Assembly (NCBI GenBank): GCA_019635575.1
Contig: JAHBZF010000010.1
Span: 1-48,631 of the forward strand
Direction: 5' to 3'
DNA: 48,631 nucleotides
Source of the DNA: Pseudolabrys sp.
GTDB lineage: Bacteria; Pseudomonadota; Alphaproteobacteria; Rhizobiales; Xanthobacteraceae
The position numbers and the translations under genes are program-made. Each line of letters starts with the position of its first letter. The first letter of the stretch is position 1. This document shows, in pieces, positions 41,550 to 48,631 of this stretch. The notes beneath the pieces are model-generated. The model ran no database searches. It worked only from the letters and a program-made list of their open reading frames with translations, and was not told where the DNA came from.

Positions 41550-42424
41550 GCGGCGCTCGTCGCGGCCGATCCGGCCGGATTGAAAAGATCCTCGATGGTG
41601 CGCCGACAGACCGTGCGGGCCATCTCGCGGCGAAAGCTGCCGTCACCGCGAATATCCGAAATCGGTTCGATCTCGCTCACACCCAGTTCCGCAACCTCGG
41701 CCGCAAGACGCGCGGTGACCGTCTTGCCCTTCATCAAATCCTCCGCCTTGCGCAGCCGGGTCGGCACCCGTGTCGATGCACCGATCACCATGCGGACGTC
41801 CGCGCAGACATCGCCTTGCTTGCGCAGGCTTATGGCGAAATTGACCAGTGGGCGATGCTCGGCCGCCGTACGCAGGAACCGCGCGTGATAGCCAGTGTCG
41901 AACGTGGATGGCGCGATCCTGATCTCCGAGACGATCTCGCCGGGCTCGAGCGCGGTGACAAAGTAGTCCGTGGCGAACTGGTCGACCTTCAAGATCCGCG
42001 TGCCGTGCGCGCTGCGCAGCACGACATCGGCATTCAATGCCAGCAGGCAACTGGGCGGATCGGTCGCGGGATCGCCATAGCAAAGATTGCCGCCGATCGT
42101 TCCCTGGTTGCGCACCTGCGGATTGGCCAGGCGTGACGCCATATCGGCCAGCATCGGCGCGTGCTGGCGCACCAGCGGCGAACGCGCCACCTCGGCATGC
42201 AGCGCGAGCGCACCGATGCGCAGACCTTCGGCCGGCGTATAGGTGATGCCGCGCAAATCGCGGATACGGCGGAGCGAGATGATGTGTGACGGCGTGACCA
42301 TGCGCTGGCGCAGCGCCAGCATCAGCGCGGTGCCGCCCGCCATCACGCTGCCATCCGGATGGGCGAGCATCATCTCGCTGGCTTCGGCAATGGATTCGGG
42401 TTCGAGATAATCGAAATCTTTCAT
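41546..42424 (-). CDS. Molybdenum hydroxylase FAD-binding medium subunit 2
   Basis: The 292 residues show MAGGTALMLALRQRM (about 27-41) and RNQGTIGGNLCYGDPATDP (about 107-125), the two FAD-binding loops, and a CoxM-type C-terminal domain. The ATG at 42424 follows the large-subunit stop by 13 bp and gives the normal family N-terminus (MKDFDYLEPESIAEA). Confidence 0.9.
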   Translation of the reverse strand: MKDFDYLEPESIAEASEMMLAHPDGSVMAGGTALMLALRQRMVTPSHIISLRRIRDLRGITYTPAEGLRIGALALHAEVARSPLVRQHAPMLADMASRLANPQVRNQGTIGGNLCYGDPATDPPSCLLALNADVVLRSAHGTRILKVDQFATDYFVTALEPGEIVSEIRIAPSTFDTGYHARFLRTAAEHRPLVNFAISLRKQGDVCADVRMVIGASTRVPTRLRKAEDLMKGKTVTARLAAEVAELGVSEIEPISDIRGDGSFRREMARTVCRRTIEDLFNPAGSAATSAA

Positions 42425-42437
42425 GGTTCTTGCCCGT

Positions 42438-44774
42438 CTACCGCGGTGCCTGACCGGGCGTGTCCTGCGCGGCCCGTTTGGCGCGCAATCCGGCAAGGAC
42501 CTTTTCCGGCGTGATCGGCAATGTCTTGATGCGCACGCCGATGGCATCATAGACAGCGTTGGCGATAGCGGCGGCGCCCGGCACGATCGCCGTTTCGCTC
42601 GCGCCCTTGGCACCAAAGGGCCCGTTCGGCTCCATCGATTCGACAATACCGGACTGGATATACGGCACGGAATCCGCAGTCGGCATCGTGTAGTCCGCAA
42701 AATTGCCGTTCAGCAGACGGCCCTCTTCGTAACGCATCTGCTCGTAGAGGGCCCAGCCGATGCCCATCACCGCCGCACCGCAAGTCTGCCCATGGACCGC
42801 AAGCGGATTGAGCGCCCTGCCGCAGTCGTCTGACACGAAGGTCTCCAGAACGCGGACCTGACCGGTTTCCGTGTCGACCTCGACTTCGGCCGCCTGCGCG
42901 GCGAAGGAATAGCCCGGCGCGACGTTGCCATATTGCTCCGGCGTCGCCATGGCGAGGAATGTCGGCGGATCGTAGGTCGCGGTGACCTGCAGTCCCTCCC
43001 CGCCCGCACGGTAAATATGCAACCGCGCGAGATCCCCGAAAGGAATTTTCTGGTTCGGCGCCGGCGATTTGGCAAACACCTCGCCGTTCGCCATGTCGAG
43101 GTCTTCCTTCGGCACACCGAGCTTTTCCGACGCCAGGGTAAGCAGGCGCTCGCGCACTTCCCGGGCGGCCTTGATCGCGGCATTGCCGGCGAGGATCGTG
43201 ACGCGCGAGGCGATCGAGCCGTGTCCGTAGGGCGACATGTCGGTATCGGTCGGCAGTACCGTCACGTGCGACAGCGGGATGTTGAGCTCATGGGCACAGC
43301 ATTGCGCCAGCATGGTGAAGGCGCCCTGCCCCATATCGCATTCGCCGGTCATCAGCGTCACCCGCCCGTCCGGCGCCATCTTGGCGATGACCGTCGAGCC
43401 GTCCCAATTGCCCATTTCGCGATTGCCGCTGACGTGGATCGCCGTGCCGAAGCCGATGCCGCGGCGCTTGGCGCCGGTATCCTTCGGACGCTTTTTCTTC
43501 TGGTCCCAGCCGATGCCATCGCTGACCTGGTCGAGACATTCCGACAGGCCACTGCTGCCGATCTGAAACCCATGAACGCTGGTGTCGCCGCTCCTGATCG
43601 CGTTGCGCTTCAGCATCTCGACAATATCGAGGCCGAGTTTCTCGGCCATCACGGCGATGTGCGAGTTGAGCGCGAATGCGGCCTGCGGCCCGCCGAAGCC
43701 GCGCAACGCGCCGTGCGGCGGATTGTTGGTATAGGCGAGCTTGCCGTTGAGCCGGACATTCTTGAGATAACGGTGCATGTTGTCGCTGCGCACCGTCGAT
43801 ACCTGCAGGACGTGACCGGCAAGCCCTTCATAAGCACCGCAATCCGCGACGATCTTCACGTCCTTGGCGATGATGATGCCGTCCTTGTCGACGCCCATCT
43901 TGATCCAGATCTTCTCGGGCGGACTGCTGCGGCAGCCCTGGAAATCATCCAGGCGGCTGTTGACGAATTTCACCGGACGATCGACGCGCGTCGCGAGCCA
44001 TGCGCAGATCAGGCTGTTGCACTCCTCGGCGGTCTTGCCGCCGAAGCCGCCGCCGACCGTCGCCTGAATGACCCGCACTTTCGAGACCGGCATTTCGACG
44101 GCATCGGCGATGCGCATGCGCTGGAGAAAGGCGGTCTGCGTCGACGTCAAGACATGCAAACGGCCGTCACTCGTCCGCCACGCCAGCGTCGCCATCGGCT
44201 CCATATAGCCGGCATATTGCGAATGGGTTTCGTAGGTATCCTCATGGACGAGTGCGGCTTGAGCAAACGCCGCATCCACGTCGCCACGGACCACATTATA
44301 TTCGCACGCAAGATTACCCGAGCCGTCGTGCACCTCGATTGTTCCGGCACGCAACGCCTCGCCGGTATCGAACACTTCGGGAAGCGGCTCATAATCGACG
44401 CGGATCAGATCGATCGCATCACGCGCCGTCTCTTCGTCCTCGGCCACCACCGCGACGACTTCCTCGCCAATGAACCGCACCTTGCCGGCCGCGAGAATAC
44501 GATGCTGCTTGTGATGGATGCCGGTCATCCGCGTCGGCGTGTCGTCGCCCGTCAGCACCGCGTGCACGCCGGGCAACGCACGCGCGTCCTCGGTATGAAC
44601 ACGGACGATGCGCGCATGCGCATGCGGACTGCGCAACACTTTCGCGTGCAGCATTCCCGCCATCTTCATGTCGGCGCTGTAGACCGCCTTGCCCAACACT
44701 TTCTCGATCGCATTGATCTGCGGCGTTTCGCGGCCAATCGTCGTGAGCGCGTTGCTGATCTCGGGTTTGTTCAT
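42438..44774 (-). CDS. Molybdenum hydroxylase large (molybdopterin) subunit 2
   Basis: The 778 residues have an N-terminal hammerhead domain (VLGKAVYSADMKMAGMLHAKVLRSPHAHARI), molybdopterin domains (VIQATVGGGFGGKTAEECNSLICAWLA; HGALRGFGGPQAAFALN) and the catalytic glutamate E727 in GAKGASET. The RGFGGPQ loop is like that of xanthine dehydrogenase and related N-heterocycle hydroxylases, and unlike the CODH active-site loop. It is probably part of a cytoplasmic heterotrimer with the following FAD and 2Fe-2S subunits. It is divergent from a Liv-type ABC operon across a shared control region, so uptake and hydroxylation are likely co-regulated. Confidence 0.88.
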   Translation of the reverse strand: MNKPEISNALTTIGRETPQINAIEKVLGKAVYSADMKMAGMLHAKVLRSPHAHARIVRVHTEDARALPGVHAVLTGDDTPTRMTGIHHKQHRILAAGKVRFIGEEVVAVVAEDEETARDAIDLIRVDYEPLPEVFDTGEALRAGTIEVHDGSGNLACEYNVVRGDVDAAFAQAALVHEDTYETHSQYAGYMEPMATLAWRTSDGRLHVLTSTQTAFLQRMRIADAVEMPVSKVRVIQATVGGGFGGKTAEECNSLICAWLATRVDRPVKFVNSRLDDFQGCRSSPPEKIWIKMGVDKDGIIIAKDVKIVADCGAYEGLAGHVLQVSTVRSDNMHRYLKNVRLNGKLAYTNNPPHGALRGFGGPQAAFALNSHIAVMAEKLGLDIVEMLKRNAIRSGDTSVHGFQIGSSGLSECLDQVSDGIGWDQKKKRPKDTGAKRRGIGFGTAIHVSGNREMGNWDGSTVIAKMAPDGRVTLMTGECDMGQGAFTMLAQCCAHELNIPLSHVTVLPTDTDMSPYGHGSIASRVTILAGNAAIKAAREVRERLLTLASEKLGVPKEDLDMANGEVFAKSPAPNQKIPFGDLARLHIYRAGGEGLQVTATYDPPTFLAMATPEQYGNVAPGYSFAAQAAEVEVDTETGQVRVLETFVSDDCGRALNPLAVHGQTCGAAVMGIGWALYEQMRYEEGRLLNGNFADYTMPTADSVPYIQSGIVESMEPNGPFGAKGASETAIVPGAAAIANAVYDAIGVRIKTLPITPEKVLAGLRAKRAAQDTPGQAPR

Positions 44775-45009
44775 GGCGCGATATTCTGCCGTTGCCGCGT
44801 CGCTCGTGAGGCTGCCGTCGGTACCGGCGGATGTGAAACCTGCATCAAGCTGTCACCCATCTTTGCAATAGTCATCACGGAATACAACGTTCGAATATGA
44901 GCGCGGCGATCCGGGACTCGCACCATTTGACGGAACACAACGAGCTTTGCGTCGCCCGCGCCATCCATCGGCACGCGCCGTCATTGCGCGAATGCTTCGA
45001 TCCCAACGC

Positions 45010-45038
45010 TTGACACGCTTTTTCAATGTGCGTCTTAT
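45010..45038 (+). promoter_or_regulatory. Sigma-70-like promoter facing the Liv-type operon
   Basis: A perfect -35 TTGACA (45010-45015) is followed by 17 bp and TCTTAT (45033-45038), a 4/6 match to -10. The operator array begins at the -10 and continues over the expected start site, a typical repression layout. The leader to the receptor ATG would be about 325 nt. Confidence 0.5.
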
Positions 45039-45075
45039 TCAAACACATATTTGAACCGCGTGTTCAAATATGAAC
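45038..45075. promoter_or_regulatory. Array of overlapping GTTCA/TGAAC operators
   Basis: Three nested symmetrical elements are present: TTCAAA-N6-TTTGAA (45038-45055), CATATTTGAAC-CGCGT-GTTCAAATATG with perfect 11-bp arms (45046-45072), and GTTCA-AATA-TGAAC (45062-45075). No regulator gene lies directly beside it in the window. The size of the half-sites would fit an IclR, MarR or TetR protein. Confidence 0.7.
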
Positions 45076-45368
45076 CACAAAGGATCCGCGTTGCCAGCAC
45101 CGGCAAACAACGTCCTTGCGAACCCGTCACGCACGGCTGTTGCGGACGGCGCTGGGCGTGCGCGCATGGCCACGAACGCAGACGCCGCCGATTATCCGGT
45201 TTTCATCAGGTCACGCACCGCCGCGCACGGCATCCAGGAAGTGCAACGGGAGCAACACAATACCGCTCTCGCTTCGGATGATCCGTCAGACACCGGCAAT
45301 AGACCGGTCCGGACGGCGACACGCCAGGGCCTTCAATTCAGGGGGAATTCAACATGGAGGAGCACACG

Positions 45369-46586
45369 ATGAACAGTTTTTCGCGCCGCACGGTCCTGAA
45401 AGGTGCCGCCGCTGTCACCTCGACGCTATCGATGCCGGGCATTCTGCGTGCGCAGGCCAACACGCTGAAAGTCGGCGTCATCCTACCGCTCTCCGGTATC
45501 CTGTCGTTCCCCGGCATCGCCACGCGCCGGGGCACCGAGCTCGCCATCAAGATGTTCGCCGACGACGGCGTGAAGCTCGATGTCGTATTTGCCGACACCG
45601 AATCGAAACCGGAAAACGGCCGCACCGCGGCGGAGCGTCTGATCCGCGACGGCGCCACTGTTCTCGTCGGCGCGTGGGATTCCGGCGCGACGATCTCGGC
45701 GGCGCAGGCGGCTGAAGCCGCGAAAGTGCCGCTCGTCGTCAATGTCGGCTCCGCCGCGCAGATCACCGAGCAAGGCTTCACCCAGATCTTCCGCAACTTC
45801 CCGCCCTCGAGCGAAATCGTCACCAAGGGCGTCGAGCTGTTCAAGAACCTGCCACGCAACAACGGGTTCAATCCGAAAACAGCGGTCGTGCTGCACGTCA
45901 ACGATACATTCGGGCAAGTCACCGGCGCGGCCGTCAAAGGCGCGTGGGAGAAGGCCGGCGTCGACATCAAGATCCTCGACACGATCAGCTACGACGCGCG
46001 CGCGCGCGATCTGTCGATCGAGGTTTCCAAAGCCAAGGCCACCGGCGCCGATCTGGTCTGCCCGATCACCCGCGTCAACGACGCGATCCTGATCGTGCGC
46101 GAGATGATCAAGCAGGACTACAACCCGATGGGCATCTATGGGCCGAGTTCGCCCGGTCCCTACGAAAAGGCTTTCACCGACGCCCTCGGCAAATACGGCG
46201 ACGACTACATGACGTCGGTGCCGTTTTACGATCCGACCCGCGCCATCACCAAGAAGGTGCTGGAACGCTGGTCCAAGGAGTTCAGCGGCCAACGGTTCGA
46301 GCTGAACGCCGGCTTCGGCTGGGAATCGATCCAGGTCGTAGCCGACGCGTTCAAGCGGGCGAAAGCGACTGGCGCGCCGGAGCTGCATGCGGCGCTGAAG
46401 CAAACCAACATTGCGGAACACCCGATGTTCGGCGGTCCGATCACGTTCGACACCAAGGGGCAGAACGTCAATATCGGCATCCCGCTGCTGCAGAACCAGG
46501 GCGGCAAGCCGCTTGTCGTCGCGCCGGATTCGATCGCGGAGGCGAAGGTCAAGCTGCCGATGACCAAGTGGGCCGACCGGACCTGA
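45369..46586 (+). CDS. Liv-type ABC receptor with Tat signal
   Basis: The 405 residues begin with a twin-arginine signal (FSRRTVLKGAAAVTSTLSMP; cleavage near LRAQA at about 30), then a type I periplasmic fold (LKVGVILPLSGILSFPGIATRRGTEL). GGAGGAG lies 6 bp before the ATG at 45369, which rules out the earlier ATG at 45354. It heads an operon with LivH, LivM and LivG. A Tat-exported receptor may fold before export. The ligand is probably the substrate of the divergent molybdenum hydroxylase, i.e. an aromatic or heteroaromatic acid. Confidence 0.9.
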   Translation: MNSFSRRTVLKGAAAVTSTLSMPGILRAQANTLKVGVILPLSGILSFPGIATRRGTELAIKMFADDGVKLDVVFADTESKPENGRTAAERLIRDGATVLVGAWDSGATISAAQAAEAAKVPLVVNVGSAAQITEQGFTQIFRNFPPSSEIVTKGVELFKNLPRNNGFNPKTAVVLHVNDTFGQVTGAAVKGAWEKAGVDIKILDTISYDARARDLSIEVSKAKATGADLVCPITRVNDAILIVREMIKQDYNPMGIYGPSSPGPYEKAFTDALGKYGDDYMTSVPFYDPTRAITKKVLERWSKEFSGQRFELNAGFGWESIQVVADAFKRAKATGAPELHAALKQTNIAEHPMFGGPITFDTKGQNVNIGIPLLQNQGGKPLVVAPDSIAEAKVKLPMTKWADRT

Positions 46587-46598
46587 GACAATAAAAAT

Positions 46599-46627
46599 CC
46601 GGCGCGCTGCGAACAGCGGTGCGCCGG
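46599..46627 (+). repeat. Intercistronic stem-loop between receptor and permease genes
   Basis: The outer arms CCGGCGC and GCGCCGG (7 bp) and inner GCTG/CAGC enclose a CGAA loop. No T-run follows. Stems at this place commonly protect the receptor message and lower downstream expression, giving an excess of receptor over permease. Confidence 0.6.
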
Positions 46628-46648
46628 CCTCGTGCGGAGGGGCGCAGG

Positions 46649-47524
46649 GTGGTCGAGCTTTACGCAAATGCCATCGTCAACGGCCTGCTGATCGGCGCGA
46701 TCTACGCGCTGGTCGCGACCGGGCTGAACATCATTTTTGGCGTGATGCGGGTGGTGAACTTCGCACACGGCGAAATGGTCGTGATCGGCATGTATATCGG
46801 ATATGCCTGCTGGCAATTCCTCGGCTTGCCGCCATGGATGTCGGTGCTGGTCGCCATGATTGCGATGTTTGCCGCCGGCTATGTGTTCCAGCGCGCGATC
46901 GGCAACGAATTCGTCGACCAGCCGCAACACGTTCAGTTCGTGCTCTATATCGGACTCGCGCTCGCCATTACCGGCCTGCACGCCATCATCTTCGGGCCTG
47001 ATCCGCGCGGCATCCAGAGCGCGGCGAGTTTCGCAACCTACCGTGTCGGTCCCCTGCGCATCGACGCGACGCGGCTGCACGCCGCCGCCGCGGCGCTGGT
47101 GATCGTGTTCGGGCTATGGGCCTGGCTGCGCTACAGCCTCACCGGCAAGGCGATGCACGCGGCAGCCGAGAATCTTACCGGCGGCAAGGCGATCGGCATT
47201 CGCATCACGCATATCTTCGCGCTGACGGCGGGCATCGGCATGGCCTGCGCCGGGACGGCCGGCGCGCTGATCGCTCCGCTTTATGACACCAACCCTTATC
47301 TGTCGTCGGAATTCACCCTCACCGCCTTCATCATCGTCATCGTCGGCGGGCTCGCGAGCCTTCCCGGCGCGCTGGTCGGCGGGTTGCTGATTGGCGTCTC
47401 GGAAGCGCTGGCGGCGGTGATGATTTCGCCGTCAGCCAAGAGCTTCGTCAGCTACTGTCTGCTGCTGATCGTCATTCTGGTGCGGCCGCAAGGACTGTTC
47501 TCGGCACGGAGGACGGGCCGATGA
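46649..47524 (+). CDS. Liv-type ABC permease, LivH-like
   Basis: A 291-residue inner-membrane protein with the LivH signature GAIYALVATGLNIIFGVMRVVNFAHGEMVV near the N-terminus. The later part has eight hydrophobic segments and the EAA-like loop GKAMHAAAENLTGGKAIGI. The start is GTG at 46649 with GGAGGGG 6 bp upstream. The stop overlaps the LivM ATG (ATGA). Confidence 0.92.
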   Translation: MVELYANAIVNGLLIGAIYALVATGLNIIFGVMRVVNFAHGEMVVIGMYIGYACWQFLGLPPWMSVLVAMIAMFAAGYVFQRAIGNEFVDQPQHVQFVLYIGLALAITGLHAIIFGPDPRGIQSAASFATYRVGPLRIDATRLHAAAAALVIVFGLWAWLRYSLTGKAMHAAAENLTGGKAIGIRITHIFALTAGIGMACAGTAGALIAPLYDTNPYLSSEFTLTAFIIVIVGGLASLPGALVGGLLIGVSEALAAVMISPSAKSFVSYCLLLIVILVRPQGLFSARRTGR

Positions 47525-48519
47525 CCGTTCAGACGCGTCAATGGACGGCGGCACTTCTGTTCATCGCTGTGCTGGCGCTGCTGCCGCTGGGCATCGACGA
47601 ATTTCAGGTCTCGGTGCTCGCCCATGTGTTCCTCGCCGCCGTCGTCGGCATCGCCTGGAACCTGATGATGGGCTACGCGGGGCAACTCTCGCTCGGCCAT
47701 GCCCTCTATTTCGGCGTCGGCGCTTACGTGGTGGCGATCCTGACGGACCGCTACGGGATATCGACCTGGATCGCGATGGTCCCGGCCGCGCTCATTCCGG
47801 CGACACTCGGCTTTGCGGTCGGCGCGCTCAGTTTCCGGTTCTCGGTGCGGGGCGTCTATTTCGCGCTGCTGACCATCGCCTTCGCGGAAATGGCGCGAAT
47901 CCTGTTCGAGCATTGGGAGTTTGTCGGCGACACCAGCGGCATTTTCCTGAAAGCCCTGCGGCCGGACAACAACCCGCTCGTTACGCTACGCGGCGACGGC
48001 CTGTTCTTCTATTACGCTTTGCTGATCCTGATGCTGTTGTGCTGGGCGCTGTCCGTGCTGCTGGTGCGCAGCCGCATCGGCTATTTCTGGCGGGCAATCC
48101 GCGAGGATGAGGACGCCTCGCGCGCCATGGGCGTCAAGACGTTCCGCTACAAGCTGCTCGCGGTCGCGATCAGCGCGGCCATCACCGGCGTCGCCGGCGG
48201 CTGGTTCGCGCTGGTGAACGGCAGCCTGTTTCCGGAATCGGTGCTCGGCATGCGTGTCAGCATCGATCTGATCGTCGCGCCGATCGTCGGCGGCCTTGGC
48301 ACTCTGTTCGGGCCGATCCTCGGTGCGCTGCTGATCATCCCCATTAACGAATTCACCCGCGGCCTGGCGCAGACCTTCAGCATCAACGGCCTGAACCTGT
48401 TGTTTTACGGCCTGCTGCTCATGGTGGTGATCAAGATCGCGCCGCAGGGTTGCTGGCCGATGGTGGCGCGCTGGCTCGGACTTTCCGACTCCGCACGACG
48501 CCGGAGAAATAAGCCATGA
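47521..48519 (+). CDS. Liv-type ABC permease, LivM-like
   Basis: A 332-residue inner-membrane protein with the LivM signature VGIAWNLMMGYAGQLSLGHALYFGVGAY and the EAA-like loop GYFWRAIREDEDASRAMGV. Unlike the LivM at 21590-23446 it is not fused to an ATPase; it ends after the last membrane segment with a short basic tail. ATGA overlaps occur with both neighbours. Confidence 0.92.
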   Translation: MTVQTRQWTAALLFIAVLALLPLGIDEFQVSVLAHVFLAAVVGIAWNLMMGYAGQLSLGHALYFGVGAYVVAILTDRYGISTWIAMVPAALIPATLGFAVGALSFRFSVRGVYFALLTIAFAEMARILFEHWEFVGDTSGIFLKALRPDNNPLVTLRGDGLFFYYALLILMLLCWALSVLLVRSRIGYFWRAIREDEDASRAMGVKTFRYKLLAVAISAAITGVAGGWFALVNGSLFPESVLGMRVSIDLIVAPIVGGLGTLFGPILGALLIIPINEFTRGLAQTFSINGLNLLFYGLLLMVVIKIAPQGCWPMVARWLGLSDSARRRRNKP

Positions 48520-48631
48520 ACATCCTCGAGGTCCGCAACCTCACGCGCCGGTTTTCCGGCCTGGTGGCCGTCGGCGATGTCAGCTTCGATGTTGCGGCCG
48601 GCTCCATCACCGCCTTGATCGGTCCGAATGG
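48516..48631 (+). CDS. Liv-type ABC ATPase, LivG-like, N-terminal part
   Basis: The first 38 residues are present. MNILEVRNLTRRFSGLVAVG and the beginning of Walker A, ALIGPNG, show an ABC ATPase; the FSGLVAV segment is LivG-like. The ATG overlaps the LivM stop. The gene runs off the right edge, and a livF is expected next. Confidence 0.9.
   Translation, partial: MNILEVRNLTRRFSGLVAVGDVSFDVAAGSITALIGPN

Larger units (their letters stand above)
44775..45368. other. Large divergent control region
   Basis: This 594-bp gap separates the second hydroxylase operon (minus) from the Liv-type operon (plus). It holds the promoter and operator array listed separately, plus an isolated half-like copy GTTCGAATATG at 44889-44899 close to the hydroxylase gene. 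About 290 bp between the array and the receptor gene would be a long leader; an open frame at 45070-45372 within it has no ribosome site and no recognisable protein character. Confidence 0.6.

Noticed and set aside
42933-44900. 655-codon open frame on the plus strand opposite the second molybdenum large subunit
   Set aside because: Same reason; the opposite strand encodes a complete molybdopterin subunit with its catalytic glutamate.
45070-45372. 100-codon open frame in the leader of the Liv-type operon
   Set aside because: No ribosome site, no recognisable protein character, and it runs into the well supported receptor start.
1-48631. tRNA, rRNA, CRISPR, insertion sequence or attachment site
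   Set aside because: I looked for cloverleaf-like segments, regularly spaced repeats, transposase motifs and paired terminal repeats and found nothing I could support.

Overview
The window is high-GC, gene-dense DNA from what looks like an alphaproteobacterium, most likely a Hyphomicrobiales relative of Bradyrhizobium or Rhodopseudomonas. The grounds are many ABC uptake systems with their own solute receptors, CoA-ligase-based aromatic catabolism, molybdenum hydroxylases, GntR/LysR/TetR regulators and tightly coupled ATGA/GTGA gene junctions. The genus is inferred from gene content, not from a marker gene. I see no rRNA, tRNA, CRISPR array, insertion sequence or prophage.

Region A (1-1068) holds the 5' end of urtA (urea ABC receptor) behind a good sigma-54 -24/-12 element, and an exported FmdE-like protein. 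Region B (1241-12982) is an aryl-CoA catabolic regulon. It has a benzoate-type CoA ligase, a feruloyl-type CoA ligase, an orphan aromatic-type receptor, a TetR regulator, three MaoC-fold proteins, an SCP2-type thiolase, an aldehyde dehydrogenase, a single PaaA-like diiron protein and a ferredoxin-type reductase. All three promoter regions carry the same operator, TTTAC-N6-GTAAA. In two of them it sits exactly 6 bp upstream of a TTGAC -35 element. The set matches neither a paa nor a box cluster and is the best candidate for an undescribed system here.

Region C (13411-25543) looks like a catabolic unit for a nitrogen-containing compound. It has a semialdehyde dehydrogenase, two paralogous GntR regulators, a two-ExxH diiron ferritin-like protein with a Rid-family partner, a group III Fe-type alcohol dehydrogenase, an uncharacterised 72-residue protein, a gamma-glutamyltransferase-family Ntn hydrolase and a Liv-type ABC transporter whose LivM and LivG are fused. 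Candidate GntR operators overlap the promoters of both transcription units.

Region D (25840-32198) has a nitrate/cyanate-type ABC transporter whose receptor carries a Cys/His-rich extension in front of its signal peptide. Divergent from it are a LysR regulator, a sulfite-oxidase-family molybdenum enzyme and a nitrilase. Region E (32681-44774) has a second LysR and two complete three-subunit molybdenum hydroxylases. The first is in one operon with a TctC-type receptor, a canonical RidA and a flavin monooxygenase resembling the pyridine-ring-opening MHPCO family. The second is followed by a CoxG-like protein. N-heteroaromatic breakdown is the most coherent reading. Region F (44775-48631) is a further Liv-type ABC operon, cut off in livG. 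It shares with the second hydroxylase a 594-bp divergent control region that carries an array of overlapping GTTCA/TGAAC operators.
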